This document shows positions 25,897-35,900 of a DNA stretch of 64,000 nt, one piece after another (position 1 is the first letter of the stretch; every line of letters begins with the position of its first letter). The DNA is from JACKBK01 sp963707275 (lineage in GTDB: Bacteria > Chloroflexota > Anaerolineae > JAAEKA01): positions 186,001 to 250,000 of the forward strand of contig CAVPPH010000003.1 of the NCBI GenBank assembly GCA_963707275.1. The letters run 5' to 3'. Under the pieces are notes generated by a model. That model ran no database searches. It was not told the origin of the DNA and worked only from the letters and a program-made list of their open reading frames with translations. Made by a program: the position numbers and the translations under genes.

Positions 25897-26601
25897 ATGG
25901 CCACGGAAATCGCACCGATCAGCGAAGCGACCATCGACGGCTACAACGCTTGCCTGAGCGCTGTGGCGCAGGAGCGGCTGTGGCTGGGATTGGTGGGTCC
26001 GGCTGATCTGGAACGATCGCGCAGCTTCGTGCGCGCCAACATACAGCTTGGCAATCCTCACTACGTTGCCACGGACGACGAGCGCGTGGTCGGTTGGTGC
26101 GATATCACCCGAAACAAGTTGGAAGGCTTTCGTCACTGTGGCGAGCTGGGGATGGGCGTTTTGAAGGAATATCGCGGCCAGGGCATCGGTGAGCGGCTGG
26201 CGCGGGCAGCGCTGCAACAGGCTCGTGTGGTAGGACTGGAACGTGTGGAACTGGTCGTATATGCCTCCAACGAGCCGGCCATCAAGCTCTACGAGAAGCT
26301 GGGTTTCGCGGTCGAGGGCCTGCACCGTCGGGCGCGCAAGCTGGACGGCCAGTACGACGACGTGATTTCCATGGCTCTGCTGTTCGAGACGCGGCTCGAT
26401 AGCCTGGGGCGTGAGGTCACCGAGACCGGGTTTGCGGCCGGAACCATCGGCGACCTTTCCATGCGCGTCGGCGAGGACGTGCGCGATTTGCACAACATGG
26501 GCTACGACTGGGGCCAGATCACCAACGTCGCCCGCGGCCGGATGACGCTTGAAGAGATGTGGAAACAGGGACCGCGCCGCGGCGACAAGGACCAGCAATG
26601 A
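25897..26601 (+). CDS. GNAT acetyltransferase with a C-terminal extension
   Basis: Residues about 5-165 form a GNAT domain: motif D/A around GELGMGVLKEYRGQGIGERLARAALQQARVVGLERVELVVYASNEPAIKLYEKLGF, containing the acetyl-CoA loop (Q/R)GxGxG/A as RGQGIGERL. Residues 170-234 (LGREVTETGF...EEMWKQGPRR) are an extra domain not normally part of GNATs. The substrate (protein N-terminus, ribosomal protein or small amine) is not evident. The start at ATG 25897 was preferred to an in-frame TTG five codons earlier. The stop overlaps the next gene (ATGA), so it is coupled with the thioesterase. Confidence 0.85.
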   Translation: MATEIAPISEATIDGYNACLSAVAQERLWLGLVGPADLERSRSFVRANIQLGNPHYVATDDERVVGWCDITRNKLEGFRHCGELGMGVLKEYRGQGIGERLARAALQQARVVGLERVELVVYASNEPAIKLYEKLGFAVEGLHRRARKLDGQYDDVISMALLFETRLDSLGREVTETGFAAGTIGDLSMRVGEDVRDLHNMGYDWGQITNVARGRMTLEEMWKQGPRRGDKDQQ

Positions 26602-27062
26602 ACGAACCCGCCATTCAGGACCGCTACCCGGACGCCGTCAGCCACTGCTACGGCTGTGGCCGGCTGAACCCCGACGGACTGCACATCCGCAGCTTCAGCG
26701 ACGGCGATGAAGCGGTCTGCCACTTTCAACCGCGCCCCTATCACATCGCCATCCCCGGCTTCGTCTACGGCGGGCTGATCGCCTCGCTGATCGATTGCCA
26801 CGCGATGGGAACGGCAGCCGCGGCCGCGCTGGCCGGTGCACCAGCCGACGCCGAGTCGCCGCGCTTCGTCACCGCCTCCCTGAAGGTGGACTACCTGCGT
26901 CCGACGCCTCTCGGACCGCTGCTGGAGCTGCGCGGTCGGGTCGTCGAGCTGACCGGGCGCAAGGCCGTGGTCGCCGTCAGCGTGACGGTCGATGGCACAG
27001 TTTCCGCACGCGGCGAGGTGGTGGCGGTGCGCATGCCTGACAACTGGCAGCCCACCGCCTGA
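26598..27062 (+). CDS. PaaI-family hotdog thioesterase
   Basis: 154 residues starting MNEPAIQDRYPD. CYGCGRLNPDGLHIRSF (about 17-33) is typical of PaaI proteins annotated as acyl-CoA thioesterases. The catalytic helix is FVYGGLIASLIDCHAMGTAAAA, followed by RFVTASLKVDYLRPTPLG and VSVTVDGTVSARGEVVAV. Asp/His in the helix replace the Glu/Asp of other groups. It is coupled to the GNAT gene upstream and eight bases from another GNAT gene downstream. The substrate acyl-CoA is unknown. Confidence 0.85.
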   Translation: MNEPAIQDRYPDAVSHCYGCGRLNPDGLHIRSFSDGDEAVCHFQPRPYHIAIPGFVYGGLIASLIDCHAMGTAAAAALAGAPADAESPRFVTASLKVDYLRPTPLGPLLELRGRVVELTGRKAVVAVSVTVDGTVSARGEVVAVRMPDNWQPTA

Positions 27063-27069
27063 GCCAGCC

Positions 27070-28342
27070 GTGGACGCTCCCGCCGCCGTCCTGCTGAACC
27101 CCGCCGCCCCCGACTGGCCTGACCGCATCGAGGCGATCCGCACGCTGCTGGGAGCGCCGCACAACCCCGACGTCTTTCCTTCCCATTTTCTACGCGTCGT
27201 CCTGCCGCGCATCGGTGGCCACGCCGTGCTGTTTCAGCGCGGCAATCACACCGCTGGCGTCGGCTTTCTCTTTCCGCGCGCGATTGAAGCAGAGCAACGA
27301 GTCTACACGCTGCGCGGCCACCCGTTGCAAGCGCGGCGTTTCTGTGGCTGAACTGGTCGAAGCAGCTTCGCAGATGCTGCCCGAATCGCGTGTCATCCTC
27401 TACGATCCGGCCGAGATGCACACCTTTCGGCGCACCTCTTCCATCGTCGATGGTTGGGACATCGGCGCCCCATCGCCGGAGGAAGCAGCAATGATCCGCG
27501 GGTTGCAGGCGCAGATCTGGGGCCTCGGCGCAGACAACCTCTACCCCACCGACATTCATTCAAGCGACTTTGGCAGCGTGCAATCGCAGGTGGTTCGTTC
27601 TGGGGATCAAGTCGTTGCGTTTTTGTTTGGCTTTTACAAGTTCGGCGGACGCCCGCTGCCGCCGGCCTGGCACGAAGGGGTCAACAGCGACTGGCGGCTG
27701 GAGTCACAGGTGCTGGGCGTGCATCCCGACCTGCGCGGGCGCGGCGTTGCGACGATCCTCAAAACACAGCAGGCTAAGCTGGCACGGCAGGCTGGCATCG
27801 ACATCGTCAACTGGACGGCAGACCCGTTGCTGTGGCCCAACGCAGTGCTCAACTTCGGGCGATTGGGCGCAGTAGCGTTCGACTTCGTTCCCGGCATGTA
27901 CGCCTTTCGCAACGCCATGAACCGGGTGCCGGCGTCGCGGCTGGCGCTGACGTGGCTGGTCAACAGCCAGCGGGTGCGGGATCACCTACGCGCGCCGGCA
28001 GGAGTGAGCGACCTCGCCGCGTCGGGCGCGGTCGTGGTCAACCAGGGCTGGTCGGCAGTCGATCTGGCGTGCGACGCGCCGCGGATCGCGGTCGAGATTC
28101 CCAACGACTGGGTCGCGCTGCAAGCGCGGTCGCTGGACGAGGCGGAGGCATGGCGCAGCGCGACCGATGCCGCCCTGACTCACTACATCAGCAGCCAGCC
28201 GGGCCGGCACGTCATTACCGGCGTAGCACGAGACGGCGCAGGATGCTACCTGATAGCCGAGCGCATGACGGAGACTGGCTTCACGTGGTGGTGCGGTAGC
28301 GTCGATGATGGCGTATCCCACAGCAACTTCGCATTTGGTTGA
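27070..28342 (+). CDS. GNAT-family acetyltransferase-like protein (one frame break)
   Basis: The first ~90 codons (VDAPAAVLLNPAAPDWPDRIEAI...AEQRVYTLRGHP) run in one frame, then the rest continues in the next frame after an indel near 27330-27345 (GTTGCAAGCGCGGCGTTTC). The joined protein is about 423 residues. A GNAT core lies in the middle (SDWRLESQVLGVHPDLRGRGVATILKTQQAKLARQAGIDIVNWTADPLLWPNAVLNFGRLG). The C-terminal domain after GMYAFRNAMNRVPASRLAL resembles the chorismate-synthase-like or Lin0512-type companion found on large GNATs, but I cannot name it. GTG start is uncertain; function inferred only from fold. Confidence 0.6.
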
Positions 28343-28414
28343 GTCGACGTGTCGTCCGGTCTCGATCCGCCAGATTCGGCGGAAATTTCCGCTGCATGAT
28401 TTCCGAAAAACCTA

Positions 28415-28440
28415 TTGACATCCCCCCCCCGTGGTACAAT
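28415..28440 (+). promoter_or_regulatory. Promoter with a poly-C spacer (possibly phase-variable)
   Basis: TTGACA (28415-28420) and TACAAT (28435-28440, extended as TGGTACAAT) flank a 14-base spacer made of T, nine C residues and GTGG. Spacer length therefore depends on the C count; 17 bases would need twelve C. It precedes the secreted-protein gene at 28496. Confidence 0.55.
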
Positions 28441-28495
28441 GATGTTAACGGGAAAGCTGAATTGACATCGTGGAGTTCTTGTCAAGGAGAGGGAA

Positions 28496-29251
28496 ATGTT
28501 GATAACTATCCACACTCGGCGTCAGTTGTTTCTTGCGCTAGTTGTTAGCCTCTTTGTGTGCTTTGGAACGAGCTTTCGTACAGTCCATGCTCAGGGTGTA
28601 TGTGGCGCTAATTGTCCTGGTAATTTGTGCAACGCTGTTGGCGTGCTTTCTGAAAGCCAGACCCACTTGCGTGGAATTTGGGCCAGTATCGATGTTGCTA
28701 CGCCGCAAATTCGTGCAGCGCACTCATGGTCCTTGATGCGCGTTGCGGTTCGAGCGAATTGCGCCCACCCAGATGGCAATTGCTTCGGCGAGGTTGGATG
28801 GATCAAGAGTGACTGTTTCACGGATCCTGCAAACCCATGTTCATTGTTTCCCTACGGTAGCTGGAAAATGCAGGAACGGCATGTAGTAATCAGGCAGAAT
28901 CCCAACGGATATTGGTTACGGGATGTCGCAAATGCGGGAGTCGGAACACAACATCAGTATTTGCTCGAAAAGGACAATAACTCCGTCGGATGGCGAGCGT
29001 TCATTGACGGCACTTTGACCTCAGGGTTTTGGACAGGCTTTAGTGTGCCAGCAGAAGGTTGGGCGGGGGGTGAGGTGCCTAATCCGCCCAGCAACGCGAT
29101 GGGCGTGAGCGGTCATTACAACGTAAAGTACATGGACGCCAACAGAGTCTGGTACTACGTGAACGGAGCTTACACGCCTTGGGAAGAACACCCAGCATAT
29201 CACGTGGTGCCTATCTCAAACAATTCCTGGCAAGTATATGGGTGTGATTAG
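28496..29251 (+). CDS. Secreted protein of unknown function
   Basis: 251 residues. A signal peptide is clear: basic MLITIHTRRQ, hydrophobic LFLALVVSLFVCFGTSF, and a cleavage site near VHAQG (about 31-34). The mature part has many Cys (GVCGANCPGNLCNAVG at the start, DCFTDPANPCSLF in the middle, a Cys just before the end), many Trp/Tyr and Asn, suggesting a disulfide-bonded extracellular beta-rich domain. I do not recognise the family. The DNA is visibly lower in GC than all neighbours, as expected for horizontal transfer. RBS AAGGAGAGG. The promoter carries a poly-C spacer. Confidence 0.7.
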   Translation: MLITIHTRRQLFLALVVSLFVCFGTSFRTVHAQGVCGANCPGNLCNAVGVLSESQTHLRGIWASIDVATPQIRAAHSWSLMRVAVRANCAHPDGNCFGEVGWIKSDCFTDPANPCSLFPYGSWKMQERHVVIRQNPNGYWLRDVANAGVGTQHQYLLEKDNNSVGWRAFIDGTLTSGFWTGFSVPAEGWAGGEVPNPPSNAMGVSGHYNVKYMDANRVWYYVNGAYTPWEEHPAYHVVPISNNSWQVYGCD

Positions 29252-29331
29252 GTGCAGGATTTGATCTGTTCAGCTACCTAGTGCTGATCCCGGCCACTGA
29301 ACATACGAATTCTGCAAGAAAGGCTTTCAGC

Positions 29332-29772
29332 ATGAACAGACATATGTTTCTCATGATGGTTCTCGCGCTGGCAGTAGTAGCTGGCGGCTGCGCATCACAA
29401 CCTCTATTGCAGCAAGTCTCCGCCGGTGAGTCAGTGCGTATTCCGATCATCGAACTGGCTCTGCGCGGCAGCGGCGACGCGAACGCTCTCCACAGCCAAC
29501 GCACAGAGATCTACGTCGCACACGTTTCTCTGGACGAACTGGACGCCTGGATGACTGGCTCGGACGCACGAGTCGCAGCGCAGTTGGAAGGCCGTTCAGT
29601 CGATGAAGTCGAGACTGAATGGCAGGACGCCGGCATCCGGTCGGTCCCTGAACTCGACGGTAGTCACTTGGATCAAAACTATGAGGCTCCCTACGTGCTG
29701 GAAGTTCCCGTAAACGCGATGCCGACCGCTCCCGCGCCGAATGCGCTGCCCACCAGTACGGTGGTGCGGTAG
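29332..29772 (+). CDS. Putative lipoprotein
   Basis: 146 residues. Signal sequence MNRHMFLMMVLALAVVAGGC with a lipobox VAGGC; Cys20 would be lipidated. The mature part (SQPLLQQVSAGESVRIPIIELALRGSGDANALH...) has no recognised domain and ends in an Ala/Pro/Thr tail. The frame is open 17 codons further upstream, but the ATG at 29332 starts the textbook signal. The GC is normal for the contig. It lies 80 bases after the secreted-protein gene and may share its transcript. Confidence 0.7.
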   Translation: MNRHMFLMMVLALAVVAGGCASQPLLQQVSAGESVRIPIIELALRGSGDANALHSQRTEIYVAHVSLDELDAWMTGSDARVAAQLEGRSVDEVETEWQDAGIRSVPELDGSHLDQNYEAPYVLEVPVNAMPTAPAPNALPTSTVVR

Positions 29773-29831
29773 TGCTATAGTTCTTTAGTTCGGTAGTGCG
29801 GTAGTGCGCCCGTCCCCACCTACCGCACTAC
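29763..29831. repeat. GGTAGTGC tandem/inverted repeat
   Basis: GGTAGTGC units at 29768-29775, 29792-29799 and 29800-29807 are followed by the inverted string CTACCGCACTAC (29820-29831), giving a perfect 12-bp stem with 29793-29804. The stem overlaps the stop codon of the minus-strand GHL10 gene and could terminate both converging genes. Confidence 0.7.
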
Positions 29832-31120
29832 AACAACGCTTCGGTACGGACTCGGCTGGATTCGGGGATCAACACCGTGGCCGGCGTGGCGTACGGCCCG
29901 TTGCGGAAGTCCTCCCAGAAGCGCTTCTGGTTGACGTGGCCGTAAGCGAAGATGGACTGCCCGGCGCAGCCGGCCTGGCGGGCGATGTCGATGCGCCGGC
30001 CGATGGGCGCAAAGGTATCGTAGGTGGCGGTGATGCCGGGTACGACGTGCTCGCCGTTGGCCCGCTCCACAAAGTCCTGCACCAGCGCCGCGAACTGGGC
30101 GTCGTCCTGCGTGATGCTCGACAGGTAGAGCATGGGCGAGATCATGTCGGCGGTCTGCTGGCCGATCCAGCCCACCGAGTCCTGGCAGAACCCCTCATAG
30201 CCATCTCCGGCTGTCCACCACTCCCAAATATCCTTGTAGACCGGCCAGACAGCCGCGCTGAGCAGTAAGCCCGGCTTGGTCGAGTCGATGGCCTGCCGCA
30301 GCCGCGCAACCAGCGTGTTGACCTGCCGCCGCTGCCATTCCTTGCGATCGACCGACGGATCGGCGGCCTGGGCATCCTCCACCTCGGCCAGCGTGATCGG
30401 GTCGCGCGAGTATTCCCAACTGGCGTAACGCACATTGTCCAGATGTAGCCCGTCCACATAGTAGCGCTGGACGATGTCGCGGCCGACAGCGACAATCTGT
30501 TCCAGCACCGCGAAATGGCCGGGGTTGGACCAGAGGTACTCCTTGTTGAGCGTCATCGGCTCCTGCAGCCGGTTCCACATCACCCATTCCTGGTCGTAAA
30601 GACTGTTGAAGCTGTTATACATCTGCTCCGGACTGACCGAGGGCGGGGGCGTCACGCCCAGCCAGGCCGGGTAGACGTTGACCCAGGCATGGAGTTCGAG
30701 ACCGCGAGCGTGCGCCTCATTGACGGCCAGTTCCAGCGGGTCCCAGCCGGGATCCTCACCCAATGTGCCACCGCTCAACAACGCCGACCATGGTTCGATC
30801 TGCGAGCGGTACAAGGCATCGGCGTTGCCGCGCACCTGGAAGAAAAGTGCGTTGAAGTTGGCATCGGCGGCTCGCTCGGCGATGATGCGAATGTCCTCGG
30901 CCGTACGAAAATCCCAGCGGGTCACCCACAGCGCGCGCATCTCCTGCGGGCTGCTGGCATTAAATACCGGTGCGGATTGATCCGGGACCAACCCGGCTGA
31001 CACGCCGCGGTGGCCAGTCGACTCCGGGTAGTCACCCGTGAAATAGTCGGCCTCCAGCCCGCCGACCTCGGCCCAGGTGTGTTGTTCTTGGATGTTGGTG
31101 GGTTCGATGTTGTCTGCCAT
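29828..31120 (-). CDS. GHL10/DUF187-type glycoside hydrolase-like protein
   Basis: 430 residues. The TIM-barrel of the GHL10 family is clear: EMRALWVTRWDFRTAEDIRIIAERAADANFNALFFQVRGNADALY, then HARGLELHAWVNVYPAW, DGLHLDNVRYASWEYSRDPIT (catalytic-region Asp), LLLSAAVWPVYKD and the MISPMLYLSS strand. Members act on bacterial polysaccharide or peptidoglycan-like substrates, but activities are poorly known. No signal peptide precedes the domain, which is unusual because most relatives are secreted; the N-terminal 50 residues look unrelated. Start at MADNIEPTN, 31120. Upstream is the M1 peptidase on the same strand; a GGTAGTGC repeat occupies the gap. Confidence 0.85.
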   Translation of the reverse strand: MADNIEPTNIQEQHTWAEVGGLEADYFTGDYPESTGHRGVSAGLVPDQSAPVFNASSPQEMRALWVTRWDFRTAEDIRIIAERAADANFNALFFQVRGNADALYRSQIEPWSALLSGGTLGEDPGWDPLELAVNEAHARGLELHAWVNVYPAWLGVTPPPSVSPEQMYNSFNSLYDQEWVMWNRLQEPMTLNKEYLWSNPGHFAVLEQIVAVGRDIVQRYYVDGLHLDNVRYASWEYSRDPITLAEVEDAQAADPSVDRKEWQRRQVNTLVARLRQAIDSTKPGLLLSAAVWPVYKDIWEWWTAGDGYEGFCQDSVGWIGQQTADMISPMLYLSSITQDDAQFAALVQDFVERANGEHVVPGITATYDTFAPIGRRIDIARQAGCAGQSIFAYGHVNQKRFWEDFRNGPYATPATVLIPESSRVRTEALL

Positions 31121-31139
31121 GATTGCTCCCAGGGTGGTG

Positions 31140-31180
31140 CAGTATGATAGTGCGGTAGGGTGGTAGTGCGGTAGGATAGC
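31140..31180. repeat. Second GGTAGTGC repeat locus
   Basis: GATAGTGCGGTAGGGTGGTA followed by GTGCGGTAGGATAG: three or four degenerate copies of the word found at 29763-29831, now at the other end of the GHL10 gene. The GHL10 gene is thus bracketed by the same repeat. Confidence 0.65.
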
Positions 31181-31220
31181 CTCTTGTGGGTGTTCGGGCG
31201 GAACCGGCGCAAGGCATATG

Positions 31221-32813
31221 CTACGGTTCGTCCTCGGGAGCCGGCGTGGGCGTCGGTTCGGGCGCGGCAGCCGGCCTGCCCTCATCGTCGTGCAGGATCC
31301 ACTGATCGTACAGTTCGCGTACCTGTGGCCCACCGATCTCCTCGGCCAGCACCATGAAATCTTCGGGCGTCGCCTCGCGAAAGCGGTATTGCTCGACATA
31401 GCGGCGCAGCAGCGTCAGATAGGCGTCCTCGCCCATGGCCTGCTGCAACAGGTGGTGGAAGAGCGCCGCCTTGCCGTAAACGATGGTCTCGTAGTTGCCT
31501 CCAAAGGCATCCACCGGTTGGTCAACCACAGCATCCAGCCCACGGTCGCGGATGGACTCCCAGGCTGCCTGCCAGCGCTGCCTTGCCAGCCGTTCCGCCG
31601 ATGTCTGCCCCTTGGTCCGCTCGCGGTAGAAATAGGTGGCGTATTCGGCCAGTCCCTCATCCAGCCAGGGCACGTTGACCGGATCATTGCCGACCAGGTT
31701 GTACCACCACTGATGGGCAGCTTCGTGCGCGATGCGGAACTCCAGCTCGTCCGCGTTGGCGTTATATAGCTTGTAGCCCAGCTCGAACAGCCCCGGATAC
31801 TCCATGCCGCGGAACTCGATGGGACCGGCCACCACGTCCAGCTCGGCATAAGGGTACGGCCCGAAGAGGTCGCTGTAGATACGCAGCGCAGCCGCGGCGT
31901 AGTCAGCCGCGGCGCGGCCGGCCGTTTCCTCGCCGGGACGGTACCAGGAGACAACCCGCACGTCGCCGGCATAGGTTTCGGCCTGGCGGTATTGATCACT
32001 GACGAAGAGCGCGAACTCGCGCGCCGGCCCGCTGACCATGCGCCAGGCCTTCCAGACCGGAGCAGCCGTCGCATCCTCAGCTTCGGGCGTCGGTCCGCGC
32101 GCGTCGGTGACCGTCATTAGCGAGCCGCTGCCGGCGACCGCATAGTTGGGCGGCACGATGGCAGTCACGTCGTAGAGCGCCGCCTGCGTGTAGGCCGCAT
32201 CCCCCTGCACCAGCCCGATATCCAGACGCCACTGGCCCGGCTCGCTCGCGTCATGCACAGCCAGTACCGGATAGAAAAGCGGCAGGCTGAGCACGCCGCC
32301 GGCCGAACCAAGCAGGGTGTAGCGCTCCTCGTCGAAAGGCAACACGCCCAGCCGCCACTGCATGCCAACGCGGATCGGTTCGTCCGGCGAAATGGCATCG
32401 GGCGGTACGACAATGTGGACGGCGGTGTTGGAGGCTTCGTAGCTGAAAGGCGCGCCGTGGTCGTTGACAGCCACGAGATCGACGCTCATGCTGCCGGCGT
32501 AGTGCGCCAGGTTTGGGTAGAGGCGGAAGAACAGATCTTCAGGCAATGCGTCGGCCGGCGCGGGCGGCAGTGTGACTTCCATCCGCCCCGTCAAGCTGCG
32601 ATCGACGGGATCGATGCGCGTTTCGATGCGATAGACGGGCATTGCAGGCAAGTCGTCCAGCGTACCTTGCTGACCGGGAGCCATGGCGGTGCGAAAGTCT
32701 GCCAGCGGGTCGGCGGCCGGCGCGGCCGCCCAGGGCAACGTGACGCCGGCGCACACGCTTGCCAGCGAGGCCAGAGTCAGGAGGAGGATGGTGAGTGGGA
32801 TGAACTTCTTCAC
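31221..32813 (-). CDS. M1 family metallopeptidase, secreted or membrane-anchored
   Basis: About 530 residues. Signal peptide KKFIPLTILLLTLASLASVCAG. The N-terminal saddle domain (residues 60-240) contains YRIETRIDPVDRSLTGRMEVTLP. The catalytic domain has FRGMEYPGLFELG (GxMEN equivalent), the zinc motif HEAAHQWWYNLVGNDPVNVPWLDEGLAEYATYF (HExxH then Glu 19 residues later), and the Tyr in GGNYETIVYGKAAL. The protein ends in a Pro/Glu/Thr tail with no ERAP-like C-terminal domain. GTG start at 32813 was chosen so the signal peptide begins the protein. It likely trims peptides outside the cell. Confidence 0.88.
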   Translation of the reverse strand: MKKFIPLTILLLTLASLASVCAGVTLPWAAAPAADPLADFRTAMAPGQQGTLDDLPAMPVYRIETRIDPVDRSLTGRMEVTLPPAPADALPEDLFFRLYPNLAHYAGSMSVDLVAVNDHGAPFSYEASNTAVHIVVPPDAISPDEPIRVGMQWRLGVLPFDEERYTLLGSAGGVLSLPLFYPVLAVHDASEPGQWRLDIGLVQGDAAYTQAALYDVTAIVPPNYAVAGSGSLMTVTDARGPTPEAEDATAAPVWKAWRMVSGPAREFALFVSDQYRQAETYAGDVRVVSWYRPGEETAGRAAADYAAAALRIYSDLFGPYPYAELDVVAGPIEFRGMEYPGLFELGYKLYNANADELEFRIAHEAAHQWWYNLVGNDPVNVPWLDEGLAEYATYFYRERTKGQTSAERLARQRWQAAWESIRDRGLDAVVDQPVDAFGGNYETIVYGKAALFHHLLQQAMGEDAYLTLLRRYVEQYRFREATPEDFMVLAEEIGGPQVRELYDQWILHDDEGRPAAAPEPTPTPAPEDEP

Positions 32814-32941
32814 GGCGCATGCCCCGTCGGGTTGAATGTTTCTGCCTGTCAGCGAGAGTATAACACCGTTTTCAGCGCGGCGCAAGAAGAACGTTTTCAG
32901 CGACTTCAGCGATTTCTGTCCATTTCCGCTGCAACGCATTC

Positions 32942-35900
32942 ATGACTATACTTGCGATCATGCACGAACCTGAACGAACGCCGCTCTCACCCTTGTCCCA
33001 GATGTCTTCTCCACAACTCATCGCACGCGCCCGCCCGCTGGAGGCGCTGCGAGACGTCTTGAGCCAGGCGGCTGCAGGCCAGGGGCGTTGTGTGCTGATT
33101 TCCGGCGAGGCTGGTGTGGGAAAAAGCCGTCTGCTACAGGAGCTGCGATCCAGCCGCGAAACGTCTGCGCACAGGGTTCTGCAAGGCGGCGCCATCGAAG
33201 GAAGCGCCGTCTACCCTTACGCCCCGCTGGCAGATCTGCTGCGCAACACGCTCGCGCCACTTTCACCAGCGCAGATGGGTGACCTACTTGGCCCGCTGGC
33301 AGGGGAACTGGTTGGCCTGCTGCCGGAGCTGGCATGGAGGTTGCCCGTGGTGACAGCCGCCAGCAACCCGACGCCGGAGTTGGAGCGCCAGCGACTTTTC
33401 GAGGCGCTGATGCAGTTCCTGGCGCGCCTGAGCGATGCCAGCCCGCTGCTGATTATCGTTGAGGACATCCACTGGAGCGACGAAGCCACCCTTGAGTTCC
33501 TGCGCTTGCTGGCCCGGCGCGTTCCGTTCCTTCCGATTTGCCTGCTGCTGACGCTGCGTCCACAGGACGGCTTGCAGGCGCTGGACGGTTTTCTGGCCAG
33601 CTTGAACCGCGAGCGGCTGGCTGCTGAACTGCCGCTGGCGCCGTTGTCGCGCGACGGAGTTGATGCCATGCTGCGTTCCATGTTTTCGTGGCGTGGTTCG
33701 GTCAAGCAGCCATTGCTCGAAGCCATCTACGCGCTGACAGAAGGGAACCCCTTCTTCGTAGAGGAGGTCACCAGCGCCCTGGTGGCCAGGGGCGACATTT
33801 ATCCCGCAAACGACGGTTGGCGCCAGCGTCCAATCAAGAGTCTGGACATCCCCCACAGTCTGCGTCTGGTGGTGCTTGGACGGGTGAGGCAGGCCAGCCC
33901 GCAAGCTGCTGAACTGCTGGCTCTGGCAGCGGTTGCCGGACGCAGCTTTGACTTCGACTTGTTGGTCCGGCTAACCGGTTATCGCGAAACGACCCTGTTG
34001 CAGTTGATCGGTGAACTGGTAGCGGCGCGGTTACTGGTGGAAGAGACGCCGGACCGCTTCGCTTTCCGTCACGCCCTGACACGCGAGGCGATCTACGCCG
34101 GGTTGCTTGGCCGCCAGCGCCGTGACCTGCACCGCATCGTTGCCGTATGGTTGGAGGGCCAGCCGAATTCGACCGAAGAGAGGCTGGCGCAACTGGCCTA
34201 CCACACCTACGAAGCCGGGCTGTGGTCGGCGGCGCTCCGCTACGGCGAAGCCGCCGGCGTTCAGGCGCTGCGCAGATTCGCTCCACATGCCGCGCTGGTT
34301 CACTTCGAACGCGCCGCCGCCGCCGCGAAGCATCTCGACCTGCCGCTTGCCATGCCGCTGCGACAGATGCGCGGTCGCGCCCGGCAGATGGTCGGCGATT
34401 TCGCCGCCGCCAGGTCGGATTTCGAGGCATTGCTGGCAAACTCCAGGGCTTCCGGCGACCGGGCAGCGGAATGGCGAGCACTGCACGACCTTGGCTACCT
34501 GCTTATGGCCAGCGACTTTGGCGCAGCCGGTGAGTTTTTAGGTCAGGCGCTGGCGGCGGCGCGTGCCTTGAATGGACCGGAGGAGCTAGCGCGCTCGCTC
34601 AACCGCCTTGGCAACTGGCTTGCCAATGTCGGCCGGCCACTGGAGGCGCTGGCGCTTCATCAGGAGGCGCTGGCAATCGTCGCAAGTCGCGAGAATCCGG
34701 CTGAACTGGCCATCACATTGGACTTGATCGCCACAGCACATGGCATCACCGGCAACATCACTGCCAGCGACATGCACTACCGACGGGCGCTGCCGCTGTT
34801 TACGGCGCTGGGCGACCGCCAGGCCATAGCCTCGACCTTGGCTATGTTGACAACCGGTGGCGACATCGATGCTGGCCAGCGCGCCGTGTCCATCAGCAGG
34901 GAGATCGGTTGGCGTGACGGGGAGGCCAATGCACACATCAGGCTGGCTCAGGCGCTGGCGATGCAGGGCATCTTCGGCCCTGCGCTGGAGCACTCGGCGC
35001 GCGGTTTGGCCATAGCCGTTGAAATTGACCACGGGCCATGGCAGACAGCCGGTCTGCAAAGCCTGGGGTTCAGCTACATGCAGATGGCGCTGCCTGCCGA
35101 GGCTACCGCACACCTGCTGCGCGCATACAATCTGGCGCATGCCAGTGGCGCGGCTGTCTGGGCAGATGGTGTGATCGCCCTGCTGGCACTGGCCTACACC
35201 GCGTCGGACCAACTCGCGAGAGCAGCCGCCGTGCTAGCCGAAAGGAATGCGCCGCTGGATGGCCTGGAAAGTATGGGGCAGCGCCTGCTGGCACTGGCCG
35301 CGGCTGAAGTAGCGCTGGCACAGGACGAACCAGCTCGTGCGCTGGTGATCGTGGAGACTGTGTTGCAGGCCCTACCTGATCTGCGCGATTGGCAGGACGT
35401 CACCTTGCCGCTGCTCTTGCTGCTGCAAGGAAGGGCGCTGGCTGCGGCCCACCGTCACAGCGAAGCAATAATCGCGTTGACAGAAGCGCTTGATGTTTGC
35501 CGCACGCGGCAGATGGATTCACTGACATGGCGTTGTCACGGCGAATTGGCCCGGCTGCACCAGAACGCAATGGAACGCGCCGCGGCTGAGCAGGAGCTTG
35601 ACACGGCAAAACACCTGCTCGACACGATGGCTGCAACCATTCCAGACCAGTTGATGTGCGACCGTTTCCTGGCCGCGGCAGGGGTGCTGCTGCCGCAGTT
35701 GCCGGAGCTGACCGCGCGACAGAGAAGCAAGCAATCGGCGGGCGGACTGACCCAGCGCGAACGCCATGTCGCTCTGCTGGTGGCTCAAGGCATGACAAAC
35801 AAAGAGATCGCGAGCGAACTTTTCATCACCGTGCGCACAGTGAAATCCCACATCACCAATATTCTGACCAAGCTGGATCTGACCTCGCGCAGCCAACTGG

